From contig SCFE01000008.1 of assembly GCA_004352715.1 (NCBI GenBank), positions 3,453,084 to 3,517,083 on the forward strand: a DNA stretch of 64,000 nt, read 5' to 3'. Under the pieces are notes generated by a model that saw nothing but the letters and a program-made list of their open reading frames with translations, did not search any database and was not told the origin of the DNA. Shown here piece by piece: positions 45,154 to 58,782 of the stretch. Numbering within the stretch: position 1 is the first letter of the stretch; each line of letters begins with the position of its first letter. Source of the DNA: Hofstenia miamia. Lineage: Eukaryota > Xenacoelomorpha > Acoela. The position numbers were made by a program, and so were the translations under genes.

Positions 45154-46349
45154 TAGTGTTGGCCATTAATTAGAGACCACATATCATTATATGTTTTAAA
45201 CATATTTAAAAAAGCAAATTTTATAATTATATTTTAATAAAAAATGTTGAAAGAATAAGCAGTAAGAATTTATATTTTATGTGGTTCTTTCTACTTACAT
45301 CACTGCTTCAATCCATCTGGGCAAAGAAGAAATAAGAGAATTACAATATTCAGATGCAATTTGTTGAATCCAAACCATTAGCACTTTCTGTTTTAAATCT
45401 TCATATCAGTGTGGCTTCAACTTAGATAACTTGTGCTTCATTAAGGACCAAAAGTTCTCATTTGGGTTTAGATCATGTGTTGATCAAGGCCATTGAAATA
45501 GTTAAGCAATGTGTTTATCCTGAAACCATGTCTGCATCTTTTTTGCTTGGTGACAGGGAGCATTTCATATTCTGAAGCCAATGGATATTTTGATGAATTG
45601 ACAGTTTCACCTTGATCCAAATTATATATGCCACCAAACTCTTTGCTGAAAATGATCCCCAGATATTCACTGAGAGTGAAAATTTCACTGATTGATGTAA
45701 CATAGCATGAATTGTAACTCATATTTGCAGGACACCTGGCAGAATGGAGTAGATGGTGTAAGAGGGTCAAACTGTCTGACTAAGGTTTCATCACTAAACA
45801 TGACACTAGACTATTGTGCAATATCTCAAATTTTGTGTTGATAGCAGAACTTCAAATAGTCCTTAATATTTTTCTTTGAAATTCTGAGTAGCTTTGCAGG
45901 ACTGTATGAATGAAGTTTAAAATCTTTTAAAGGATGTAGCCTGATGGTGAATGTACTTATATCAACTTCTTCTAGTAAACTGGCTTGAAAAAGGAGCTAG
46001 AAGCTGTAGGCAAAGAAACATCAGTGTGATGAATTAAATTGTCATTTCTTGTATTTGTTTTTCATGGTCTTCCAGGACATTTGTTAGGAAGTGGTGAGCC
46101 TGTGGTACAAATTCTCTTTAGCTTATTTTGAACACATGCTTTTGAGATGCAAAGTCACCTTGTAATTTCTCTCTAGCTGTCAGTGAAGAAACCATGGGGT
46201 TATTTCTGGGGTTATGCTCTCCTGTGGAAATTTTATTATACCTCAGAGCAACTACTATTACAAGAATAAAATTTGTTCAGTGCTACATTTAGAAAAAGTA
46301 TCTGATTTTCCAAAGACAAATTATGTATAATGATATTTAGCATGCACTA
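45154..46349 (-). mobile_element. Tc1-like DNA transposon, copy in block 2
   Basis: Same element as 9975-11170, with a small number of substitutions (for example one in the transposase region near 45673 that changes a Leu to a Ser codon in one frame). TA dinucleotides mark both edges. Confidence 0.65.
45289..46195 (-). pseudogene. Tc1-like transposase pseudogene, block 2
   Basis: Duplicate of 10110-11016 with the same frameshifts and stops, including the NPNENFW glutamate block and the SLPRWIEAV tail. Because the disabling changes are shared, it was dead before the two copies arose. Confidence 0.8.
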
Positions 46350-46464
46350 TGAGGCCACAGAAGTATCCACACCTGATATAATGCAGCATTAATTATTGCT
46401 AATTTTCATTTGAGAATGAAAATGTATGAGAGCAGGCCAGGCAATGATTTATGAGGTTTTTCAC

Positions 46465-46584
46465 AAAAATCTTAAGGTTTATATTTGTAAAAATGAAAGC
46501 TAGTCTTTGTAAGATTACTTTTATTAATGGGAGATGAGAAAATTTTTGAAAAAATGGGCTTCTTATGAAAAAAACTAAAAAATG

Positions 46585-46626
<42 letters not shown>

Positions 46627-46748
46627 ANAAAAATCTTAAGGTTTATATTTGTAAAAATGAAAGCTAGTCTTTGTAAGATTACTTTTATTAATGGGAGATG
46701 AGAAAATTTTTGAAAAAATGGGCTTCTTATGAAAAAAACTAAAAAATG

Positions 46749-46782
<34 letters not shown>

Positions 46783-46783
46783 A
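46465..46783. repeat. Tandem direct repeat joined by a single N (46628), block 2
   Basis: Exact counterpart of 11286-11604, including the N at the same relative position. Confidence 0.85.
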
Positions 46784-48729
46784 GGTTCATTTTGTAACAT
46801 ATTCTTGTTATTGATACAAACTATAAAACCAAAAACCTTGTTTGCTCTGCCTCCTCCACTGCCAGTTGGGGGGAGGGGTACAGTGGCCCCTCCCATTTTC
46901 AAAAATTATCTAAGCCCTATAAAAAATTGCAATATTTAATGTGAATATGATGACATGTGCTCTAAATCTTAAAATTATCTGAATGTTTGGTGCAAAGTAT
47001 ATTTATGCCTTTTTCAAAAAATCAAAATGATAAATAGTGAATCTTTTCAAGTTCTTCAGCCACATGAATATGCCTTAGTATGAATTTTCAACAGTAAGTT
47101 TGTGTTTTTGGCTTGCAATTTCCAAATTTCCTAATAGACTTGAAGAAATTTTATTGAAAATGTACAAAAAGACACCAAGTTATTTTAAATTAAATTATTT
47201 ATAAGTTTTTTTATAATCTTAAAAATCAACACAATGAAGAACTGCATCCTCTTTAATCTAAGTTTTCTAAATTATGCTCTGCCAAAGCTGTTTTAGGTCC
47301 ATGATCACTGTTCAAAGAAATGTTTGGGATTAAAAAATCATGATTATATGAACCATAATGATAGAGATAAATTTTAATGAATTTTAAGACATTAGAATCA
47401 TAAGATAATTTGTGATTGCAAATTTTATACATATTTTCAACATTTCATGGGTGCACACTCAGCACCAGTTTGCATATTTAGAGAAAAGCATTTGAAAATT
47501 TGGGAAAAATGGCCTATCCTTTTAAAAAACCCACAACCTCTTTAAGCATAATCACTAAGTGACATTCTTGAAAAATGTTTAAGCTTTGCTTAGACTGGTT
47601 AATTTCTTCAGTCACAAACATTTCTATTTAATCTAGCACAATTTACATATTTAATGTTTCTTTAAAAGATAGCTTGTTGTTTAAGCTACTATTAACCAGT
47701 TTAAACTTCAATTTATTAATACATTAAAAATGCTCTCAAATATTCAAACAAGAATTGGTTTACTTCTTTATCCAATCATGTTTCATAATAAAAGATTTCT
47801 TGTTAAGAAGTAGTTTTCTATGTGGAATCTGGCAAAAAATTCTGCTTGCAGTATTATTCTAAATTTATATGCATTTTATATGTTTTGACAAGGTAAAAAA
47901 AAAGAAAATATATATTTGTAAATATTGGTTCTGAATAAATAACTATAAAATTCTGCAACTGGTGCCATGAGTTAAAATATTGAACAATTCAAGAGTTTTT
48001 ACAAAATTCTTTCATGCTAAAATATTTTTGGTCTGATGTTGGTTATTATTCAAGATTGAAGCTTTAGCTTTTTCAGTTAACTACTCATTTTCAAGGACAG
48101 GATCCCTTCTAGAAGAAAACTGAATTGCTAGCTGCCTCCTTCAATTTTGAAAGAATGTAATACATTTGCTTGATGTGATTGGGAAATGTCTTATTTTACA
48201 AATTTATATTATTTTGGGAAGACATGTTCATGGTATTTTTTGGCTTTCCTGAAATACTTTAAACTTTCAGTTTGTAAAGTTTTCACTTGATTATATTTTG
48301 CTATATAATATACTAAAATGAGGGCAAAGCTTAAAAAACCGATAAAATCTTGATGACATCACCTGGAAAAATGTCAGTTTTTTTAAAAAATAGGAGCTCA
48401 AGCCCCCCAGATTTGAAGCCACTGTTTCAACCCTATTCTATGTTATGATTTAACTGCACTCCCTTAGGTAAAACCTGCACTTCCCGAATTTAAATCCTAG
48501 ATTCAACACTGCTGGCTGTAACTTTCTTTGTCTAAGACAACTATTTTTGCTCATATTACAGAGGTTTTATTCATTTTGCAAAATATTGTGTGCAGATCAT
48601 TAAATATAAAAAGTTCAAACCACATGATTGGTTGAATACATAAGACTAAAGCAGATTTAGTATAACACACTAACATTTAGTTCTTGACATGATACTGATT
48701 TCTTTAAGTGATATCTTATTTTTGACCAA

Positions 48730-48769
<40 letters not shown>

Positions 48770-49259
48770 ATGACTTTTTCAATTTGAAATATTATTTGCA
48801 TTTATAATGTACGTAAACATCAATTTGCTGTCTGAAATCATTTCTACAAAATGTGGCATGCAACATTTCCTGAGGGATTGAGGGTTCTGTATCTCGAAAT
48901 TTACTCCCCTGGAATTTCTCAAAAAACGTTCAAAAAGAGAGAGAAGAGAAAAAAATGGGAAAACAATATTCCTCAACAGTATTCAAAAGCTAAAGATTTT
49001 GCAAAAGTTTCATTGAAGAAAAACATCTAAAATATAAAATATACTTGGAGTGCTGAGAGATAAAATAATGATGTTTGAAATCCTTCTCTGTCAGACTTTT
49101 CAAAATATTATTTGTGAACATATTGGGTCTCTTTCTGATATTATTGTGTCAGTCCAGTAAACTTATTGCATATAATGTCTTTTTATATCTACAAAAACAT
49201 AACTAGTTTAATTAACAGTTAAGCATGATTTCCATGAAAGCTTTGAACATTATGTAAAT

Positions 49260-49815
49260 TAGTGTTGAGTCAGATCAGGTCTATCAGGGTTAATGAGGTC
49301 AGGATAGATTTTATGTCAGTTTTGGGGAATCGCAAATCAGATCTTGGACAAAACATGATCAGAATCAGATTTGACAGCACCTATGTTACCTGATCAGTCT
49401 GATATCATTTTAGTATTATTGGATGGAAAACTCTTATTTAACTCAGTCTGATTTGGTACGAATACTTTGTCTTAGTTCTTTCCTTCATTATATATGTTAC
49501 ATGTGTCATAGGCTGGTGTAAAACACCAAGTATCTCCTAATTTTAGTAGTATTACAGTTGGCATTTTATCAAGAAATCCTAAGTGACATCAATATATTAC
49601 TATGGGTACAAGATTAGGTTTAATTAAATATTATTAAGATAGTATAATTTTTGATCTTTTAGAATGTTTTAATGACTTAAAATGATGCTAGCATTCATAT
49701 TAGCAGTATTAACGAAATATAGTTCAAAAAGAAGGTTTAAACAGGTTTATATCAGGCAAGGCCTTGTATCAGGTCAGGTCTGGTCAGGTTTGAAGTGCAA
49801 CTAAATTCATCACTA
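49260..49815. mobile_element. Non-autonomous hAT element, block 2
   Basis: Duplicate of 14081-14636 with the same ATGTAAAT flanks (49252-49259 and 49816-49823) and TCAGGTC subterminal repeats. Confidence 0.8.
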
Positions 49816-51580
49816 ATGTAAATGATCCAGCAGCATATTCTTTTGATATGTCCATTCCTCTCTGCTTATATTCTGTGCTTTATGTTTCCTAATATTGCAA
49901 TGTCATCTTCATTAGTAAATGATATGCCTCGGTTCTTCTTTTGATTCTCAAAGTGTGCAATCATAAAATGTTGTTTAAATTACCACCTCTGCACTAAGTT
50001 TTTCCACCATCTCCGAATTCGATGCTCGAAGCGTGTAAGCACATGTGATCAACCAAAATATATTGATTGTTGTAATATCCACACATCAATTACACATCTC
50101 CACATACTACATGTTTTACATGCAGGTTATTATAATTAGCTTGTTAAATTATTCCGGGCTTTATTTGACTAGCCTAATAATTCAATCTATGATAAGACTT
50201 ACCCTCTATTTTGATGGAAAAATAGTACAAATTTCTTCAATGATGGAAATAGTGTGATCAATTGATGGTCTTAATTGCAGCAGTAATATTTGAAGAGGTG
50301 CTGGTGACATAATAGCCTAAATACGGGATCAATATAGCGTTGTTAAGCTTCTACAAGAAGAAGGGATAAAACGAAATCTGCATGCTTTTGAATATGCTGC
50401 ATGTTCTAGATAGAGTGCTAAGATTGGTGTCTGATATGGTATTTGAAAAATTTCAAATAACTTATCAAACACAAATCTTTTGTAACATGAAGTCCAAACA
50501 TGAATTTATATTTTCTTGATAAATTCGATACAACTATGATAAAATAAATGTTATTTTGGATTAGAAAACATGTGATTAACAGAAGAAAATTCAACATATT
50601 GTGATGACTGCAAATATTTATACAAAAACTGATTCTGGGGGCTAAATATTTCCGCATGACTAATAAATTACCAAACCTTCAAATATCTTCTAAGCGCGAA
50701 GGAATTCAAGAGTAATAGCTGAATTCATAATAGATTTATGGCTGTGGGCTTAGAAAATTGCAAGAACATTTAAGCCTGAGAGTGATTATTAAAAATCACC
50801 TGAATCAATTCGGGAAAAATAGAACTTGTTTCACAAGCAATGACCAAATGGAGACTACATTTCAAGAAATGAATGCGTCGAAGGATGCTTATCTCATGTG
50901 GAAAAAATATAAAATTTGTAAAAATTCCTTATTTCTTATCAAAATTTAAATGCTTTACATCCCTTTAAACGAACGCCTATTCGGTCAATTATATCATGCT
51001 TGACAATAAATTTTTTCAATTTTTCAGCTTACTATGCCAAAGTAGGGTATGTTGGTAACTTATTATTATAATATCTAGACACTGGAATTGAAAAAATTTA
51101 ATAGAGTTTTGAAGAGTAGATGATACTAATATAACATTTCAAAATGCAAATTCAATTTTTCAACACATTGTAGTGTAAATTTCGTGGGCCAGGCTTGGCT
51201 TGAGACTAACTTTTTGGCTCATTCCATCTCTGCCACAGAGACTTTGCCCTATCCCCACTGTCCCATGTTTTATGGAAGTGCGAAGCATACAACAATAATA
51301 TCAAAATAAGTTTTTTTTAATTTAAAATATACAACCTTACTAAAAACTTTGCTAATGTCATTTGTTCATTGATGAAATTACAAAAAAACTATTTAACCTA
51401 ATATAAACAATAAAAAAATTAACCGACATTTTGTGATAAACAACTATGATGCAAGCAGTGAAGATGTACTAAAAGCAAAAGATCTTATATACTTGTTTTA
51501 ATTAAAGTTGTTAAGCTCGAATTTTTGAATATGCATATTTATACTAAATATATTCCTATATATTTTATTGTATATTGCTA

Positions 51581-51628
<48 letters not shown>

Positions 51629-53205
51629 CAATAGGAAAAATTGGTTAATTGGTTTTAAGCTGGTATGGAGTTCTTGATTAGGAAAAATGTTATAAAAAGT
51701 TGTAACCATAATATATATTAAATAGGGTCGCTTCATCGTTTTTAAGAACATTTATAAATATAGGGGCTCCTTGTATATATTTGAAATATATATGGGGTTG
51801 TTGTATTTACTTAAATTTGAACAATTGATTGTAATTACTTAAAGTCACAAAGCATGAAATATTTGTAAAACAAATGTGGTAAAAACCATTTCATTTTGCA
51901 GTCACTTTGTCATGTAAGCGGGTATTTTTATGAGATTCTAATAGAAATGTAATATTTTTGAATGGATTACATATATACTGACAAAAAATAGTAGCAATTA
52001 TTTCTCTGAAAAGCCTATGTATTATCATGAACGAAAAGATGTTAAGCACTGTAGACTGTGTTGAGGATGTTCGTTTCTTTATTTATTTTATTGTTTGTTT
52101 TTATTCATTCAATGAAGACAACAAATAACATTTCGGATTCTTTTGCATTACTACATTACATAAGTTATTTTTTTGTTTTTAGTAAAAGAAGAAACCTTCA
52201 TTCCCGATCTAATCAATATAATTAAACCATGATGCCCAGCACGCACTGCTGATAGTTAAATTTAACACTAAAATAAAGTTTACTAATAATATAGTTTATG
52301 AAAACTTGGTCAAGCACAGAGACTAATGATTATGTATCAGCGCAACGGCTCACTTGAAAATGGACGTTATTTCTTAGATTTAACCAGGTTGGCCTATGCC
52401 GAAAAAATAAAAATTAAACAGACATTTCTGTTCATTGGGCATAAATATTTTCAAATTTGTATAAATATAAATTTTTTCTCTTTGATTTTTTACATAACAT
52501 TAAATATTATAGTCAGGTACTAAATTTAAATCAAACAGTAAATCTTATTGAGTTTCTAAAATGTGCAAACTATTTGTAATGATGTTAAGTATGGCGGTCG
52601 GGCCAGTGCTCACTGATTTCAACAAGTTATGATGCAAAAGGAGCGGCGGCCAGGTCTCAGAGAAGGACATTGGTTCACCACTAAAGCCCAGGACCCACCG
52701 GTCCAGCCCATTATCATCACTGGATTGAAATAACGATCCGGTTATAGTTTTGTGTTATCTATTGAATTTCGCCAAATATAAGTCTCAAGATATAATGCGA
52801 GTTTTTAATTTCTTTCAACTGCGGGGGTATTTAGTCTCAACGAATTTTTGCAACTAGTCAGGACAAGAACAAATGCAAATCGAGGATGTAGGCAGTTCAA
52901 CATATTGCACATATATGCAAGTACGTTTATATAATTGTTATACAATACATTGAGACATTTTCTTAAATTCACCTCAATCAGTTCGATATTCTATAAACAA
53001 ATCGCATAGCTCGTGCCATTCTTTCTTATATTTTTCATATCGCCAAATTCATTTGACTATAAATTAAAGTGTGGATATTTTAGTAATGAATTTTTACATT
53101 AGTTACAGTGCGTCCTTGTCTATTGTTCCATATTATTTAATAGAGCATGCGCGAATTTTCTAAATGCTGGGATCATTTTAATTGCTAATGAATGTTATCA
53201 GAACC

Positions 53206-54261
53206 CATGATGCAACCACTAGTAATCAACTGGTTGGGAATGAGTGGGATGGGCGGCTTCCAGTCCCCACCATTGACCCACTGGTGGATAAGTAGTGGCA
53301 GTAGAGGCATTCGTAACCACTCACAGCCACCATTGGTCCACTGATGGCAAATTAGTGGCAACAGTACATTGTTAAACAACAAACTAAAACAAATTTTCTT
53401 ATGTCATTCTACGCGAATCCTAAATATAATATAATTCACTATTGGACACCTGGTTTAGGTAAAAGAGAACTAATCACATTAATATTTTCTCGTCAGTTTT
53501 TTATTTATATTCCAATATTAAATGCAGTCCTAAAATCATACCAATACTTATTTCACATAATGTATTAAAGGAATGAAATTGGCGTGTTATATAAAATTAT
53601 TGAATATGTGATTGGTACCAAATGAATGGTACTGGCGTCTCTAGTGGCCCACTGGTGAACCACTAGTGACATCCGAGTTACTTTTAATCATAAATAATAT
53701 GAGCTAATGCTTACAAGTTAACTTTATTCATTATTATGTTTCTTAGATTTCATAAATATGTGAAATTCATAGTGAAAGGCTTTTTGCAATGTTCTGTTTC
53801 AAAAAATAATAACATATATATATATATGTGATAAATGAAATTTTTTAATAATTTATTCATGATTATTCCCGGACCTTGAAATTGATGTCTCTATGAGTAG
53901 TTAAAAATTGGGCAAAAATTATTTTTAATAATTAGAAAAAAATAATTTTTAAAAATTGCAAATTCTTCTGAAATTAGAAATTAAATTTAAATTGGGAATT
54001 TTGTATGCTTTTTGTTATTGTTTATAATAAAGACATTTTTCCATTTTTTCCATTACCTAATTTAAATCAATATGAAATATTAGTTTGCTACTCTAATCCT
54101 AATTTTGCTATCTGCTATCAGTGTTCTACTGGTTGCCCACCAATTCCCCACTAATTTAATTCCTATGTTCTGAAATTAGCGTTGATGTGCCACCGGCCAA
54201 ATCCCACCTGGTCTCCTACCGGCTTTGCCATTTGTGTCCACTAGTGGTCCACCATTGTTTG
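53206..54261. repeat. CCACTAGTGG-like palindrome clusters, block 2
   Basis: Duplicate of 18070-19125. The three clusters lie at about 53211-53371, 53633-53669 and 54121-54258. Confidence 0.5.
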
Positions 54262-55580
54262 GTTATTTAGGAAAGAAATCCCTGAGTTACATTTTGTAAA
54301 TAAATAGCTTTTTGCTTAAATGATTTGAGAATCACTTGTGTTTTTTAATTTACGTTTTGTCTTATTCTAAAATTGTGAAGTGAAGTTACTCTTATAAGTG
54401 TCAATTCAAATATTCAAATTTACGGAACTATGTTTTGAGGATAAAGAGAAATTTATTATACAAACGGATTTAATTTCCAAAAGAAAACTAAAGCTGTAAA
54501 AGCCATCTGTTGTCTACTATTGCTAAATTATGACTTCTATTTATCTTTGTTATAGGCCAAGATGTCAACAGTAATGTGAGCTTTTCTTTTCAATAACATA
54601 GTTTTTATGCATGTTTACAACTATTATTAATTCAAGTCAACCCAGGTTCTTGGACTATTATGAAATGCGAAACTTCTTTACACGTTTATATGTTTTCAGG
54701 AATTTAGCATCAATGTTATCATCTACCTGTTATTTAATTATAACATGCAGGGTTTTTTACTATCTAGAGTAGGTTCAAATATAAGCAGACATCTAGTAAT
54801 GCTAAATTTATAGATTTGTTTAAAAACGTAAATCATTTGCATTGCTTCTCTCTAAAGCGCGGAACACAGGATTTTGCACATCGTTTCAATATTTAATCAA
54901 AGTTATGAAAATGAATTTTCTATTTTCATTCGATGACAAAATTTTATTACACACAAACGCAATAAGATCTTATTAAATTAAATCCTTCACTATGCATATA
55001 CCACTTAGGAATACAACATTACAAATGAGTGTTGTTGCAGCCTTCAACTATCTCCTATATATTAATTCTATTATATTTTTTGCAAAGGCTATTCATAATT
55101 AGGATTCTGCGGAAAACTATATTATTGGTTCCTACCTCATCTCATACAGATACCATTCAATTCTCTGATTACCTGAACCCATGCTCTTTCAATGGCATAA
55201 TATTTTGTTTTGGGAAGCATTGCAAAAGTTACTAGCAATATTCTTAAATTAGTGGTTCTAATTTTTTATGTTTTCTGGCTCATTTTAGTTTAATGTCCCC
55301 ATTTAATGGACTATGGCGAATCAACCACCCACCATGTGTCCGTAAAATTAATTCTTCATTAATTAGGACTATATGCTTTGTGAATCATGTACCAATGAGT
55401 TATTAAACTGATATTTTTATAAAAGTAACTTATTTTTGAAAAGTTAATCTTTGTGTGCGAAAAGGCTGCTTGTAGGTATATATATGTTTATATATATATA
55501 TATTTATATATATATAGTATACATTTTCCAAAAATTACAAATATCTTTTGAACAATTTTACATGAAGGAAGGCAGAAATT

Positions 55581-58580
55581 CTCATTATTTCTTTTAATCT
55601 TTCTCACTTTACATACAGAGCCGTCAATATCATTTTAAGATATGGCTAGCTGTGACGAGAACTTATCCTTTGTGTGCGAAGCATGTAATCAAAGCATTGA
55701 TGATGTTAACTTTTTTTCACTGTTTCTATTGGAATTTTAAATTAAATCTATCGAAAAAAATGCACGGGTTTATTCAATGCATGCATAGAAACCTAAATCG
55801 CTATGAAAGACATTTTCTGACATTTTGTTCTGAATGCATTGACAAAAATGAAAAACATAATCTCTTGAACTACTTCTAAGAAAAAATTGAATAATTGAAT
55901 GAGAAAATTTAGATTTCGATGGACTATGAGGAAAATAACTTTAAATTTTATGCACCACAAAATCCTAATAACCAAAAACTTAATAGTGTTGCATCAAAAG
56001 AAAATTTAAACCCTGTACTTATATTTGCTATCACTGAAACAGATTGCACTTTATATGAAAATAGAAAGCGAATAACGATATTATATTACGCATCATAAAT
56101 CAATTGGGGTATTAATTATTCTGATGTACTTTGGGCATTCGCTTGGGAAGAAGGAAATCTGACATAAAGAGCCAATAATGCTCAAGTTTGACAATTTGGT
56201 CTAAGCGAGTTCTTCTAGCTAATGCCTTTAAAACTAAAGATATAGACTCAATCATAATATTAAACAAATGCTTAGCCCTGCTGACAGACAAATTGAAAAA
56301 AAAAGATTTTAGCTAAACCCTATACGCAATAATTCATAAAGAAGGAATTGATATGTCTAGAATAGAGATTCGTAACCTCTAACTTTACGTTGATAGTAAT
56401 CATATTTCATTTGATTGACTAAAAGATCCGTACAAATTAACATTCCTGTACACTAACACAAAACGTCTGTTATCCTTAGAAAAAAAATTATTGCTAGAAA
56501 AATTTGCATTTAGTGCAGAAAATATGAGTGAACTACATCTTAAAAAATTATAATGCTCTTTCAAATTCTATTCTATCAAAAGAATTTGCTCAAGGAGACA
56601 GTCTCATCACTGGAAAAACCTTTTTCAATTTTGCAATAATTGATTTCTCTAAAGGTGACATAAATTTCGTTTGCAATACAATTGTATCTCTCACTCACTG
56701 CAACTGAAATGTTTGTTAATTAGTATGTATATAACTCCACAAAGTAGCAAATATAATATCAAGTTACAAGATATTACTAGAAGATTATTTTATTAGTAAT
56801 TTCTACAGTATGGTTCTACTTTTAGATCCTATTTTTGTTATTCATTTACATTCTATGAATGATGACGACCCTGCAATAACTATTGACACACTCAATACTT
56901 TCAAGTTAATGCAGATCGTAGATTTTTCAACACATATCTGCGAAAGTACACCGGATTTAATTTTTACAAACAGCTCTAACTGTAATATATTTAAAATAAT
57001 TTTTCTTTCATTCAGTTTATCCGACCATTACATACTAATGCTTTCAGCTGATATGGATATATTTTTTATTTTGAATCAATCGTCCACTTTCCATCAAAAG
57101 CTTTAACATTCTTCAAGAATCATTTATCTCAAGAACTAAAAATTAGCCTAGATTGTGCACATTTTTCATTCTTATACCAAAATGAATATGTGGATCATTG
57201 GTACAGTTCTCTTTTAAACATTATGTCATACTATCTGAAGTACTCAGTACAGTGTTCCATTTAGGCCACCTTAGAGGGGGAATGTTCTCCTCCTGAAAAA
57301 AATTATCCCCCCATATTTCAGTCCCATGAAATTTCAAAATAGTACATTGCTATGAAATTTGGGCGCTTCTCAATGCCAACCAGTGCTTCATATAAACAAA
57401 ATTATATATATACTTGATAGGACTTGGATTCTCAATTAAGTTTTCATCAAATTTATTTGTCAGTGATATCTTGCAAGCTGATCATTAGTAAAATACAATT
57501 TGATGCGGAGAAATTCTAATTGAGATTTTACAAAATATTGCACACCCCGTACATTTATGCTTTCGTTTCAAAATATAGGTTAAAAGGAGGAAATGTGAGA
57601 TCGTAGGTAATAAAAAATAACAGGAGTCAAACTTGCCATGTCTTCCTTTGTTTTGGAAAATGGATTTTTACAGCTGCATACATTCTCCCTATTGTCATTT
57701 ATGCATACGTGCAACATAGGTATTCTATCAACATAAGTCGATATTTTCCGAGAATAATGGTAGTGGCATACTGCAAAAATAATTTTAGTAATAATATTAT
57801 GAGGTTGGATAACTACTGTTTAGGTTAATAAACATTGTGCAAAGTGTAGAATGCATAATTTGACTCTAATTTCGGAGATCCAATCAATAATGTGTGTAAG
57901 TGTAGGTAATACGAGACCCCAATTTTGTCCTTTTTTGGAACGTTTAAGATTATAAATGCCAATTTTTTCAGCACTGAGCTGTTAAAAATAGAGGCAAATG
58001 TATTGCTATCATAATGATGCACATTGAATATAATTTAAATATAGTTTAATTTTTATCTGATCATAATTATTGAGTTTGACATTGTTCAAGGCCAAATATT
58101 TTAAAAGTGAAATTCTTTACAGGTATTTGCATTTCCAATAAAATATATTTTAATCAGCAACTCCATGAGATTTAGGTTGAAAATAAAGCAGTCTCGTGCT
58201 ACTTCATAGGAAGGTTACCTAGATAATTGGCTTAATGACGTTAGAGCCAATTATCTCAGTAAGTATACAAAATTTAGCTATTGTTATGGAACTTGGATGT
58301 AAATAAAAATCGCTGAAGACATTGGTAAAACAGATTAATGTGTATCTGCATTCCTGCTTATGCAAATTAACTATGAAAAAAATGTCATTTCGTGATTTGT
58401 TGCAAATTCATGACAAGTAGTCACAATGAAATATCTCCAGTACTGTAAACCAGGCTTCTAAAGGGTCATTTGATGCTAATAATATTTAATAAATGTCAGG
58501 ATTAAGAATCTAACCCAATCATTATCTGGAAATAATTCATTGTTTATTTCGATTTAAGATATACAATAATAGATTTAAGG
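55581..58580 (+). pseudogene. Decayed non-LTR retrotransposon (LINE), with endonuclease fragment
   Basis: The clearest part is the plus-strand frame 56810-57106. It contains ITIDTLNTFKLMQIVDFSTH, then TPDLIFTNSSN and L-S-D-H-Y, in the order and spacing of the last part of an APE-type LINE endonuclease (about L.QLV..PTH....LDLIFTN....SDH), including the catalytic SDH. Upstream, near 56020, AITET resembles the AITETWL start of the same domain, and at 55642 C-D-E-N-L-S-F-V-C-E-A-C looks like part of a zinc-finger or PHD motif found ahead of the endonuclease in CR1/Jockey-like elements. Stops and frameshifts are frequent and no reverse transcriptase was read. The region pairs with the more decayed 20457-23460. 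Confidence 0.55.
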
Positions 58581-58650
58581 TTATATTTGAATATTTTAAA
58601 ATCACAATTTTGGATGCCTTGATCATTACATTAGCGAATTAATATTTCAT

Positions 58651-58657
<7 letters not shown>

Positions 58658-58694
<37 letters not shown>
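58658..58694. repeat. TA microsatellite
   Basis: About 37 bp of TA repeats near the end of recognisable homology with the copy 1 side, which has its own TA tract at 23541. Confidence 0.95.
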
Positions 58695-58695
<1 letters not shown>

Positions 58696-58762
58696 TTAAA
58701 ATATATACATTACTTGGAAAATTCACGGTGTGTTTTGCATAGATAAAAGTAACCCCTATGAC

Positions 58763-58782
58763 AAAATTCTGGATCCGCCGCT
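58763..58782 (-). mobile_element. Orphan transposon terminus (CAGCGGCGGATCCAG on the minus strand)
   Basis: The plus strand reads CTGGATCCGCCGCTG. Its reverse complement is a form common at hAT-type termini. No partner end or target duplication was identified, so only the terminus is reported. Confidence 0.3.

Larger units (their letters stand above)
44306..55580. repeat. Large duplicated block, copy 2
   Basis: Near-identical to 9127-20456. It repeats the Tc1 element, the N-joined tandem repeat, the hAT MITE, the TA tracts, the GC-rich patch and the CCACTAGTGG clusters in the same order. It lacks the extra inverted arm seen at 16448-16488. The right edge differs from copy 1 in the TA tract, has a substitution soon after, and ends at GGCAGAAATT, beyond which the copies are only distantly similar. 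Confidence 0.95.
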
